Source: Eubacteriaceae bacterium
Lineage (GTDB): Bacteria; Bacillota; Clostridia; Lachnospirales; Lachnospiraceae
Direction: 5' to 3'
DNA: 14,725 bases
NCBI GenBank assembly: GCA_902362875.1
Contig: CABIYF010000039.1
Location: forward strand, 1-14,725
The notes beneath the pieces are model-generated. The model searched no databases. It saw only the letters and a program-made list of their open reading frames with translations, and had not been told where the DNA came from. Below are positions 1-7,012 of the stretch, in pieces. Position 1 is the first letter of the stretch. Every line of letters starts with the position of its first letter. A program made the translations under genes and the position numbers.

Positions 1-20
1 GTAAACGGTAAATCAGTGTT
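1..20. repeat. IS66 copy A left terminal inverted repeat
   Basis: Pairs with 2661-2680 with a single mismatch (position 14, c against t in the complement). It starts with GTAA, as usual for the family. It shares only the first seven bases, GTAAACG, with the ends of the second IS66 element in the window. Confidence 0.92.
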
Positions 21-34
21 ACCGATAAATTTTT

Positions 35-69
35 GATCACTGGATTTTTATCCAGTGATCTTATTTTTT
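35..69 (+). terminator. Hairpin terminator at the tnpC-proximal end of IS66 copy A
   Basis: A perfect 11-bp stem, GATCACTGGAT (35-45) and ATCCAGTGATC (50-60), with a TTTT loop, followed on the plus strand by a T-rich tract (61-69). It directly abuts the tnpC stop codon. On the plus strand it is a good intrinsic terminator that would stop transcription entering the element antisense to tnpC. On the minus strand the run after the stem is A-rich, so it is less convincing as the tnpC terminator. Confidence 0.75.
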
Positions 70-1665
70 ACATTCTGTTGGCAGGTGTTCTGACCATGGT
101 AATAGTTCTTCTAAAAAATCTAGATTTCTATCTTCCATGTGTTTTGGAATCTCTGTCAGCAGATATTTTAAATATTCATATGGTTTTAACTGGTTCGCTT
201 TGGCTGTCTCTGTAATACTGTAGATCATTGCACTTGCTTTGGCCCCATTCACTGTATCTATCACATGCCAGTTATTCCGCCCAACGCAAAAGCTCCGAAT
301 AGCAATCTCTGCATTATTATTATCGAGAGGAACTAATGGATCATCCAAAAAGGCCCTAAGGTATCTTTCCTGATTCAGACTGTACTGCATTGCTTTATAT
401 AAAGCACTCCCAGTTCCTACAGATCCTATATTTGATCTTACCCACGAAAAGAAAGCATCGACCAATGGTGATACCTGTTCTTTCCTCAGATTTTTTCGCT
501 GCTCTGGTTCATAGCCATCCAGACTGTTATCGGTATGATAGATCGCTCCGATCTGGGCAACTGCAGCTTCTGCAAGGGTTCCTTTTGATGCTTTTTTCCC
601 TAATGCTTTACAGATCTGGACATATTTCCGCCTTGCATGCGTCCAGCAGCCTGCAACTGTGATGTTTGCATTTTCCCTTGCAATCTTATGATATGCTTCA
701 AAACCATCACAGACGATCGTTCCTTCATATCCTTTCAAAAACTCCGCCGGATGGCTTGAATTTCTGGTTTTCTGATATTCATACAGGATCACTGGCTGTT
801 GTCCATCTTTTGTACCAGTACGATAAACCCACATATAACTGTTGCACATCGTATCCCGGCCGTCTCTCTTGACTTTGACTGGTGTTTCATCCGCATGGAT
901 CACCGGGCCCTGATAGATCTGCTGATGCATCCGGTCATATAATAAAGATAAATAGCGTTCACTGCTTTTGATCACCCAACTGGACATTGTCTGTCTTGAA
1001 ATATAAATGTCATTCCTTTTAAATTCCTGTTCCAGACGATACAAGGGCATCGCATTCACATATTTAAAGTTCAAGACTGCCGCCAGTAGGGATGGCGTTA
1101 CGATACTATTTTTTAAGATTTCGGAAGGACGTTCTGCACTTATGATCTTATCTTCATTTTTTGCACTGTAATAAGCGACATGATGCTCGATCACTTCGAA
1201 AGTTGCTGGATGAAAATCCAGTTTTTTATAAATCCTGTCTGGAAGTCTCCGATATCCATTTGGAAACAGCTCAGAAAGCTGTTTTTCAGAAAGTTCATGA
1301 TATTCTTCCCTGACTGGAAGTCCTGACAGATCTTCATCACGTTTTCCTTTCGGCCTTTTTTTACGTTGATATGCAGGAATGACTTCTTCAATCAATGGTT
1401 CCTCTGTACAGTCTGTGTCTATCGTAACTTCAGCTTCGTTAAAACACAGAGTCAGCTGCTCATAATCAAATTTCTCTGTTTTCTGAGCAAAACGGTCTGC
1501 TCGTGACATGGTCAGCTGTTCATAAATCAGTTCAAACTTTCGGTTCAGTTCTTCTAACTGTGTTGTCTGTTTTTGCAGCTGCTCCTGTTGGGAAAGAAAC
1601 AGTTCGATGATCTGTTTCTTTGTAAATCTGTTTAATTGTCCCTCGTTAAATATGATCTCTTTCAT
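61..1665 (-). CDS. tnpC: IS66 family transposase TnpC (copy A)
   Basis: The 534-residue DDE transposase of the IS66 element. Residues about 15-55 form a Leu/Gln/Glu-rich coiled coil typical of the IS66 N-terminus. The catalytic core shows HADETP (D259), VCDGFEAYH (D320) and DNNNAEIAIR (E453), the three acidic residues that coordinate the metal for strand cleavage and joining. The region around residues 115-165, where many IS66 proteins carry a Cys4 zinc finger, has no cysteine pairs here. The C-terminus has the conserved TAKANQLKPYEYLKYLLTEIP stretch (the IS66 C-terminal domain). The ATG at 1665 has only a weak Shine-Dalgarno sequence (GTGGTC). A hairpin separates it from tnpB, so expression may depend on that structure. 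Confidence 0.95.
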   Translation of the reverse strand: MKEIIFNEGQLNRFTKKQIIELFLSQQEQLQKQTTQLEELNRKFELIYEQLTMSRADRFAQKTEKFDYEQLTLCFNEAEVTIDTDCTEEPLIEEVIPAYQRKKRPKGKRDEDLSGLPVREEYHELSEKQLSELFPNGYRRLPDRIYKKLDFHPATFEVIEHHVAYYSAKNEDKIISAERPSEILKNSIVTPSLLAAVLNFKYVNAMPLYRLEQEFKRNDIYISRQTMSSWVIKSSERYLSLLYDRMHQQIYQGPVIHADETPVKVKRDGRDTMCNSYMWVYRTGTKDGQQPVILYEYQKTRNSSHPAEFLKGYEGTIVCDGFEAYHKIARENANITVAGCWTHARRKYVQICKALGKKASKGTLAEAAVAQIGAIYHTDNSLDGYEPEQRKNLRKEQVSPLVDAFFSWVRSNIGSVGTGSALYKAMQYSLNQERYLRAFLDDPLVPLDNNNAEIAIRSFCVGRNNWHVIDTVNGAKASAMIYSITETAKANQLKPYEYLKYLLTEIPKHMEDRNLDFLEELLPWSEHLPTECKK

Positions 1666-1727
1666 AAGACCACACTATCATAGAACATAAACGTATGTAA
1701 AGAGATAAGAGACAACTTTTTAAATCC

Positions 1728-1764
1728 GTGGATAAAGCCATTTTGACAGGAATACTTTATCCAC
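1728..1764 (-). promoter_or_regulatory. Hairpin between tnpB and tnpC with a DnaA-box-like arm
   Basis: A perfect 10-bp stem, GTGGATAAAG (1728-1737) and CTTTATCCAC (1755-1764), with a 17-nt loop. It lies about 60 nt before the tnpC start. The right arm plus one base contains TTATCCACA (1757-1765), an exact match to the DnaA-box consensus TTATNCACA. The left arm is a one-mismatch inverse copy. It could be an RNA element separating tnpB from tnpC expression, or a DNA site; the sequence alone does not decide. Confidence 0.55.
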
Positions 1765-1771
1765 AGAATGT

Positions 1772-2137
1772 TCAGACCAAACGGGGATGATCTACCTTCT
1801 GAATACATTTTTTAGGCTTGATCGTCAGACCTTCCATCAGCCATCGAAACTGCTGGGATGTAAGCTTACATACTTCTTCCTGACTTCTGGGCCATTGGAA
1901 TTTACTGGCTTTTTGTTCTAACCGTTTATAACAGAGTAAAAATCCATCACCTTCCCATATAAGTGCCTTGATCCGGTCTGTTTTACGTCCACAGAACATA
2001 AACAGAGTTCCAGACTGAAAAGGATCCATCCCATAGGTTTGAGAAATGATGTTTGAAAGAGAATCGATTCCTTTTCTTAGATCTGTATAACCACACACAA
2101 TATAAACAGCCTGAAGATCTTTTGCATCATTCAGCAT
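1772..2137 (-). CDS. tnpB: IS66 accessory protein TnpB (Orf2, copy A)
   Basis: A 121-residue protein of the IS66 Orf2-like family, needed for transposition of several IS66 elements but of unresolved biochemistry. Recognised by VCGYTDLRKGIDSLSNII (about residues 14-31) and LFMFCGRKTDRIKALIWEGD (about 45-64), both hallmark blocks of the family. Length is normal (110-120 residues). Its ATG lies inside the end of tnpA with an 11-bp overlap, implying translational coupling. It shares the blocks, but not close identity, with the second TnpB at 13502-13864, so the two elements are different IS66 members. Confidence 0.93.
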   Translation of the reverse strand: MLNDAKDLQAVYIVCGYTDLRKGIDSLSNIISQTYGMDPFQSGTLFMFCGRKTDRIKALIWEGDGFLLCYKRLEQKASKFQWPRSQEEVCKLTSQQFRWLMEGLTIKPKKCIQKVDHPRLV

Positions 2138-2519
2138 TTTTCAGGTTCCTCAGCACACGGAAAAGAAGTTGTTCGTCCGTATTTTCATAGATACGAATGC
2201 GAAGATCATCCTGAAAGATATCAAGGAAAGAATCTGTGGTTTGAAGTTTTGATGGATTTTTTTGTACACCCTGATCTTCATGAAACAGTTCTTTGGGTAC
2301 GATTGCTAGATTTTCCTGAAGTTTTTCTTCAGATACTTGATCGAGATAAGCTTCTTTTACCTTTCTGACTCTGTAATAATATCCAGCTGCAGAAATCCCA
2401 TAATTCTCTTTACACCATTCATCCAGAGGAATCTGTTGAGGTCGTCCTTTGGATTCCTGCATCATCTGAAACCATTCCTGCAATTGAACCTGTTGCGTGA
2501 CTAAAGTTGTTTTTGACAT
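2127..2519 (-). CDS. tnpA: IS66 accessory protein TnpA (Orf1, copy A)
   Basis: A 130-residue first gene of the IS66 element. The segment from residue 28 on (IPLDEWCKENYGISAAGYYY, then RVRKVKEAYL) is the helix-turn-helix-like block seen in IS66 TnpA proteins and probably binds the element ends. The start is supported by an excellent Shine-Dalgarno sequence, TAGGAGG, about 10 nt before the ATG. The last codons overlap the tnpB start. A palindrome lies 55-90 nt upstream. Confidence 0.9.
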   Translation of the reverse strand: MSKTTLVTQQVQLQEWFQMMQESKGRPQQIPLDEWCKENYGISAAGYYYRVRKVKEAYLDQVSEEKLQENLAIVPKELFHEDQGVQKNPSKLQTTDSFLDIFQDDLRIRIYENTDEQLLFRVLRNLKNAE

Positions 2520-2575
2520 AAACTATATCGCCTCCTAAAAAAATCAAGAATGTTAAGACTCAAACTTTTTTACAA

Positions 2576-2606
2576 GTCAAAAAAGTTAAGGCTTAACATT
2601 TTTGAC
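2576..2606 (-). promoter_or_regulatory. Palindrome upstream of IS66 copy A tnpA
   Basis: A 31-bp inverted repeat: left arm GTCAAAAAAGTTAAG (2576-2590), one central base, right arm CTTAACATTTTTGAC (2592-2606), with one mismatch. It sits between the right end and the tnpA start. On the minus strand its far arm contains TTGACT, which could serve as a -35 box. The second IS66 has an equivalent palindrome at the same place, so this is probably a conserved operator or leader hairpin of tnpA. Confidence 0.6.
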
Positions 2607-2660
2607 CCCTGTTTAAAATCTTGAGTTAATTATCTCAGATTACTTTAGGATTTTGTAGAG

Positions 2661-2680
2661 AACACTAATTTACCGTTTAC
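2661..2680. repeat. IS66 copy A right terminal inverted repeat
   Basis: Reverse complement of positions 1-20 with one mismatch. It marks the tnpA-proximal end of the element. Confidence 0.92.
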
Positions 2681-2854
2681 TTATATATGTCCTTTTTCAA
2701 CACAATTATTATACCATTTACGATATTGATATTTTATCACATTACTAATATCCCGACAATGAAAAAGCCACTGCTGATCAGTTACTATTTCTTTCCAATA
2801 GAATACTAAATCACAATGGCTTTTGTAAATTTTATTTAATTGTTTTCGTCGCAT
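2681..2854 (-). CDS. Possible 57-residue protein, unknown
   Basis: An open frame of 57 codons from ATG at 2854 to a TAA at 2681-2683, directly beside the IS66 end. The frame is also open for ten codons before the ATG. The product is rich in Trp, Tyr, His and Lys (three Trp, for example DQQWLFHCRD and KYQYRKWYNN) and looks like protein rather than random translation of AT-rich DNA. No ribosome binding site is visible. I do not recognise the family. It may be a real small gene or the C-terminal remnant of a longer one. Its stop codon lies in the presumed IS66 target duplication, so insertion need not have shortened it. Confidence 0.35.
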   Translation of the reverse strand: MRRKQLNKIYKSHCDLVFYWKEIVTDQQWLFHCRDISNVIKYQYRKWYNNCVEKGHI

Positions 2855-2998
2855 ATAATCTAGTAATTGAAATGTGTATATTGTTTATAATTTTCGGTTA
2901 ATTTTGATTAATACATTAATTTATTTTGTTAGCTAATTTCTTAATGTCTACGGGACCAATGTGGTCCTACATTAGATGATGAATGAAAATTGTACCTA
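2855..2998. other. AT-rich spacer with a short hairpin
   Basis: No gene is seen here. The only structure is the perfect inverted repeat GGACCA (2953-2958), loop ATG, TGGTCC (2962-2967), about 30 nt after the stop of the 173-residue gene. It lacks a T-run on the minus strand, so it is only a weak candidate for the end of the mcrBC operon. Confidence 0.5.
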
Positions 2999-3520
2999 TT
3001 AATATTCTACTGTACATATTATATACACTTTAAGTGTATATGGCAACAATACATAATCTACTATTTTTTCATTAATATCGTATGTTTTTTCACCCTGTAA
3101 ACTATTATAACAAACTGTTAGTTTGGTTGAAATTCCATCTTTCCTACATAATTCCTGTAAAGTTTCCATATACGCATCAAAGGCTACCTGATCTTTTATA
3201 TAAAACCATGCCTCTTGTGCTGCTTGCCCATGTTTATTAAAAAATGATTTATTAATAGTCACATCTCTTATTTTTAAGTTTAATATATCATCTAAAAATG
3301 TATCCCAGAGATTATCACTCTTATATTTATACGTTATCCGTTTTTTCGAATTAACAGTCTCATATTTTCCTTGTTTAGCATATTCCAATAATTCTTCTTT
3401 TATTTTTTCATACGATGTTTGTGCAGAATTGACTCCATTTGCATATGACTCCTTTTCCCTTTCACTTAATACATCTTCTGGTGTCTTTGTGACTCTATTT
3501 AATTCATCTTGAAATGACAT
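2999..3520 (-). CDS. Hypothetical protein, last gene of the mcrBC operon
   Basis: A 173-residue soluble protein of unknown function. The first 55 residues (MSFQDELNRVTKTPEDVLSE onward) are charged and helical, and resemble the N-terminus of uncharacterised Firmicutes proteins beginning MSFQ/REELN. The C-terminal half has alternating hydrophobic stretches suggestive of beta strands. There is no signal peptide and no catalytic motif that I recognise. The start is well supported: GAGGGAG precedes the ATG by about 9 nt. It lies only 43 bp after the stop of the 42-codon gene and reads the same way as mcrB and mcrC, so it is probably co-transcribed. Whether it takes part in McrBC defence is inference. 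Confidence 0.8.
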   Translation of the reverse strand: MSFQDELNRVTKTPEDVLSEREKESYANGVNSAQTSYEKIKEELLEYAKQGKYETVNSKKRITYKYKSDNLWDTFLDDILNLKIRDVTINKSFFNKHGQAAQEAWFYIKDQVAFDAYMETLQELCRKDGISTKLTVCYNSLQGEKTYDINEKIVDYVLLPYTLKVYIICTVEY

Positions 3521-3563
3521 AATTAATTCTCCCTCTCTATCATCAGTAAATACGTTTTCTTAT

Positions 3564-3692
3564 TTAATTACAATAAGCCATAGCGCCAAAAACAAAAATA
3601 AATAGTACACTATAGATAATATTCCCTGTTCCATTCTCAATTTCGCAAGGTACCAGCTCAGGAATGCTTAAGTTACAAACCAGCTTCCCCAT
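3564..3692 (-). CDS. Small membrane protein coupled to mcrC (42 residues)
   Basis: The ATG (3692-3690) follows the mcrC TAG directly, giving TAGATG, the kind of junction used for reinitiation. The frame encodes 42 residues: an N-terminal part with two cysteines (C6, C16) around SIPELVPCEIENG, then a hydrophobic segment at about 25-41 (IIYSVLFIFVFGAMAYC), consistent with one transmembrane helix, ending in Asn. TAA is at 3566-3564. The next gene starts 43 bp further on. I do not recognise a family. Junction, composition and operon position argue for a real gene. An overlapping frame (MEQGILSIVYYLFLFLALW) is also hydrophobic but lacks the coupled start. Confidence 0.6.
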   Translation of the reverse strand: MGKLVCNLSIPELVPCEIENGTGNIIYSVLFIFVFGAMAYCN

Positions 3693-4763
3693 CTAATTAG
3701 CTTTTATTATCCCAGCAAAATGCGATTCAACAATTCTATCCATCTGCACTGCAATTTCTGCAAATGGCAAATTCAGATCAAGTGTCTTAACACTTATTTG
3801 ACTGCCATGCATCTGATACACATTATCAGGCTGGATTTCTTCTTCTGTCTTAGCATAAAGAAGCATTCCTGAAACTGTATGAGCTTCTTCTCCAAATTGA
3901 TAGCTTCGATTTTTTACATAGGTAAAAATCTGATACAAATTGTTTGAATGAAGCGTATATTTATCAAAATGAACCTGTGTAGTGTGGCTGTAATATTTCG
4001 CATCAATGATAAGCACTGTATTGCCACGTTGCAAGTGAATATCAGTTTGCATAACCGGCAGCATCGTTCCAACACCATCGTCTAGTGCCCACGGAATCTG
4101 CGATGCACTAACAGACAATTCTGGATAATGTCTGCTGTAATATTCCAGAATGAATTTTTCATACAGCCTGCACATACGCTGCTCGTCTACAAAGGATGCT
4201 AATCTATAGTTACCTGCATCTGTTGTGATCAGCATTCCTTCAATCATCAACTGACAAATACTAACTAACATTCTATATGTTTGATTATTACGCTGAAAAC
4301 GAATCGATGACCATTTAATTTCTGTAGGTTCTATGGAATCTACATTCGAAAAATACAACATTTTCTTCTTCAGATCATCTTTGTATTTTGCTTTTACTTT
4401 GCCGTTTCGCAAAAGAAGCATGACTGTTGTTTTCAAGATTTGATTCAACATGTTATTTTCTGAAAGCTCATCAAAATCACAGGTAAGTACTTGTTTATGT
4501 AGCAGTTTATTTTTAATTGTACCTGGCATATTAATTTTACCACGCATAACCGTCAATTCTTCCTGATGACTTATATATTCTCTGTAAAGTCCCTGCTTCA
4601 ACTGCAGCCCTATGCCCTTGGCCAGGATTGCAGCCAGCAGATTATACATCTCATCAAAAGATTCTACTGCAACATCCTCATATGTCTCTTGCTTCAGTGT
4701 CTGAAAAGCATAGGAAAGCATATGGTAAATATTATTGATCAGAATACTCTTGTCCTTTGTCAT
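3693..4763 (-). CDS. mcrC: McrC-type nuclease subunit of a McrBC restriction system
   Basis: McrC is the endonuclease partner of the McrB GTPase; together they cut DNA after GTP-driven translocation. The protein has 356 residues from this start (E. coli McrC has about 350). The PD-(D/E)xK core is visible: LPVMQTDIHLQ with D241, then VLIIDAKYY with D254 and K256. A conserved DEQRMCRLYEKFILEYY helix lies before the core. An ATG 10 codons upstream (4793) is possible, but the chosen start overlaps the mcrB stop as ATGA, the usual coupled arrangement, and gives an N-terminus (TKDKSILINNIYHMLSYAF) typical of McrC. A 42-codon gene starts directly after the stop. Confidence 0.93.
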   Translation of the reverse strand: MTKDKSILINNIYHMLSYAFQTLKQETYEDVAVESFDEMYNLLAAILAKGIGLQLKQGLYREYISHQEELTVMRGKINMPGTIKNKLLHKQVLTCDFDELSENNMLNQILKTTVMLLLRNGKVKAKYKDDLKKKMLYFSNVDSIEPTEIKWSSIRFQRNNQTYRMLVSICQLMIEGMLITTDAGNYRLASFVDEQRMCRLYEKFILEYYSRHYPELSVSASQIPWALDDGVGTMLPVMQTDIHLQRGNTVLIIDAKYYSHTTQVHFDKYTLHSNNLYQIFTYVKNRSYQFGEEAHTVSGMLLYAKTEEEIQPDNVYQMHGSQISVKTLDLNLPFAEIAVQMDRIVESHFAGIIKAN

Positions 4764-6772
4764 TGAAATACCCCATGCAAAATATTCTCCCAACGCTGTA
4801 GTTTATCTGTATCATCAAACCAATACTCTGCTAACATTGGCAATATATCAAAATCGACTACATCTTGCATCCACTCATCCGTACATTCCTTTGTATTACA
4901 AAAATAGCTATGCCCAATACAGAATCCTTTCCCTAGAGATTTGTCGTTTGCAATTTCTCTGTTCAGTTCCTTAATACGGTCAATCAACGTATTAAATGTG
5001 TCATTTGCAAATGCTTCCTGATATTTAATAAATCCTTCCGAATCAAATCCTGGTTCCATATCAAAGAAACTAAATCGGCGGCGAAGTGCATAATCAATCA
5101 TCGCCAAACTTCTATCAGCAGTGTTCATCATACCAATGATATGTAGACGTTTTGGAACGGAAAAGCTGAGACCATTATAGGCTAATGTTGTCTTTGTCTC
5201 TCGATAGTCAGCCTCAATCAACATCAGTAATTCACCAAAGATTTTACTCATATTGCCTCGGTTAATCTCATCAATGATAAAGAAATAATCTTTATCTGGA
5301 TGGTTCGATGCTTTCTGACAGAACCTATAGAAAATTCCGTATTTCAGTTCAAATCCATCCTCAACTGGTTTATACCCCATCATAAAATCTTCATAGGAAT
5401 AATTTTGATGAAACTGTACAAACTCAATGCGGTCATCATCTTTCTCTCCCATTATCGAATACGCCAGTCTCTTAGCTGCATAAGTTTTTCCAACACCTGG
5501 TGCTCCATGCAAAATGATATTCTTCTTCCTTGTTAGAACAGCTACGAGACGATCATATTTTGCCTCGGTCATGTAAACCTGATCTAAGAAATTTTCTTTT
5601 GAATACTCATCTTCATTCTTCTCATCTGTAAGCACTGAATTTTCTCGATGAATCAAATCAATGATAAATTCGTATTCAGTCTTTGTTAATTTGAATAAAC
5701 TACCCTGAGTAATACTAAAATACTCCTTTTTTTTCAATTCGAACCATGCATTCAATGTTGCAAAATCAATAGCTGATGGATAACTTTCTTCTAACTTATC
5801 AAAATATATTCTCTCTCCATCCTGCTCTGCACTTACACGAAATATAGTTACAATTTGTTTCACCGGAGTAGACTCATATCCAATCACCATATCTCCAACT
5901 TTTATATCAATGAAGTCTTTAACGATTTTACACTTATTCCCATTCTCATTAAACAAAGTCTCATTCTGAATTTCTCCAACTGTCATACTGACTATACTCC
6001 ACATTTTAGGATTTTTTTCATTCAAAAACCAATATTGCTGTCCATCATCTTCATGAGGCTGTGCATAAAGAGGCTCATTTGTTGAGTCTTCCTTGTTCCA
6101 ATAACGAAAAATAAAAAATCCAACATCTATTGTAAGTGTCCGTAACTCGGGATCCGCATAATAAGTCGACGTAATCTGAGAATTAAGCAGATTTCTAAGC
6201 TCATCGTCCTGCTGTAATTCTGCACATATCTCATCATATAATGCCATGAAATTTCTAATATTATCTACATAAGCACCCTTCTTAAACCGATAGTCACTTT
6301 CAAGTTCCGATGAGACAGCTTTTACTTCACTGAATTTGTAGATATAATATTTGTCTGGATAGCGCAGCCACAAATATGCCATGATTGCATTTTCATACTG
6401 ATAGTGCTGCGCAGCTCCATTTCCGTAGCGTTCTAATAACTCATTTGATCTGTTTTTAAAGTTAGCAATTCTCTCACATAAATCCTTACTCTCGTCATAT
6501 AGTTCCATATACATGGAACGTACCTCTTCTGGAGCAGCCTCTGCAAAACCGGTAATCATTTTTGCTGGAAAGTTATTCGCAGACGCAAGCAAATTACCAA
6601 CATGATCCAGAGATTTTTTAAGCATCTGTGCAAAATCAGCTGAATTAATATCCCAGTTCTCCTGAAAGCATTGTACAGCTTCCCATTTGTATTTTTCGTT
6701 AGGCCACTGTTGCTGTGCAAAAACTTTTTTGTATTCTGCTAGTATTTGTTTTAATCTAACTTTGTTGAACAT
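4760..6772 (-). CDS. mcrB: McrB-type AAA+ GTPase with EVE-like domain
   Basis: The 670-residue motor and recognition subunit of McrBC. The AAA+ module is clear: Walker A GAPGVGKT (423-430), Walker B YFFIIDEINRG (496-506), and the McrB signature MNTADRS (549-555) followed by the LRRRF arginine-finger region (563-567). Residues about 245-330 (QQYWFLNEKNPKMWSI, then FIDIKVGDMVIGYESTPVKQ) resemble an EVE (PUA-like) domain, a fold that in McrB-like proteins is thought to read modified bases. Residues 1-240 are helical and unassigned. E. coli McrB instead carries a DUF3578-type domain and is shorter (459 residues). The start has AAAGGTGG about 9 nt upstream. First gene of a four-gene operon. Confidence 0.94.
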   Translation of the reverse strand: MFNKVRLKQILAEYKKVFAQQQWPNEKYKWEAVQCFQENWDINSADFAQMLKKSLDHVGNLLASANNFPAKMITGFAEAAPEEVRSMYMELYDESKDLCERIANFKNRSNELLERYGNGAAQHYQYENAIMAYLWLRYPDKYYIYKFSEVKAVSSELESDYRFKKGAYVDNIRNFMALYDEICAELQQDDELRNLLNSQITSTYYADPELRTLTIDVGFFIFRYWNKEDSTNEPLYAQPHEDDGQQYWFLNEKNPKMWSIVSMTVGEIQNETLFNENGNKCKIVKDFIDIKVGDMVIGYESTPVKQIVTIFRVSAEQDGERIYFDKLEESYPSAIDFATLNAWFELKKKEYFSITQGSLFKLTKTEYEFIIDLIHRENSVLTDEKNEDEYSKENFLDQVYMTEAKYDRLVAVLTRKKNIILHGAPGVGKTYAAKRLAYSIMGEKDDDRIEFVQFHQNYSYEDFMMGYKPVEDGFELKYGIFYRFCQKASNHPDKDYFFIIDEINRGNMSKIFGELLMLIEADYRETKTTLAYNGLSFSVPKRLHIIGMMNTADRSLAMIDYALRRRFSFFDMEPGFDSEGFIKYQEAFANDTFNTLIDRIKELNREIANDKSLGKGFCIGHSYFCNTKECTDEWMQDVVDFDILPMLAEYWFDDTDKLQRWENILHGVFQ

Positions 6773-6990
6773 TATTATTCACCACCTTTGTAATGATTCT
6801 TTGAAACTTTTATAGATTTCTTTATAATTATATAAATTCTACAAGATCTCTCTGTATATTTTTATTAAAATTGCACAAGAAAGCTTGGATTTATCAGCTT
6901 TCCGGATACTCTTTAAATTAATTAGCTGATCAAAATACAGCCTTATGGATAGTGAATAAGGTATCTTTTTGTACCATTCATAGAAAAATT
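6773..6990. other. mcrB leader region, AT-rich
   Basis: No gene is seen. The mcrB promoter should lie here unless it is supplied from the IS110 element. Several AT-rich -10-like words (TATAAT, CTATAAA on the minus strand) occur within 60 nt of the start, but none has a convincing -35 box. A perfect 7-bp hairpin, GAAAGCT (6879-6885) with AGCTTTC (6896-6902), may be a weak terminator for transcription arriving from the IS110 side. Confidence 0.4.
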
Positions 6991-7012
6991 GGTATAAAAA
7001 GAAGACGTCTTG

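Larger units (their letters stand above)
1..2680 (-). mobile_element. Complete IS66-family insertion sequence (copy A)
   Basis: A full IS66 unit with tnpA, tnpB and tnpC in that order on the minus strand. Its ends are inverted repeats: positions 1-20 read GTAAACGGTAAATCAGTGTT, and the reverse complement of 2661-2680 is the same except for one base (19/20). IS66 elements typically begin GTAA and make 8-bp target duplications. The right flank would be ttatatat (2681-2688), but the left flank is outside the window, so the duplication cannot be tested. All three reading frames are open and the transposase keeps its DDE residues, so the element looks capable of movement. Confidence 0.93.

Noticed and set aside
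1191..1391. 66-codon minus-strand frame inside tnpC of IS66 copy A
   Set aside because: It is an alternative frame of the transposase gene with no start signal of its own.
2953..2967. Hairpin GGACCA-ATG-TGGTCC as a firm operon terminator
   Set aside because: There is no T-run on the minus strand, so I list it only as a weak structure.
3571..3636. Alternative hydrophobic frame MEQGILSIVYYLFLFLALW between mcrC and the 173-residue gene
   Set aside because: It overlaps the better supported 42-codon frame, whose start is coupled to the mcrC stop. A type I toxin reading is possible but has no antitoxin RNA signal I can see.
4735..4974. Plus-strand open frame antisense to mcrB/mcrC
   Set aside because: It lies opposite two clearly conserved genes, has no ribosome binding site and no recognisable motif. 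The same holds for the other plus-strand frames opposite mcrB, tnpC and the ATPase gene.
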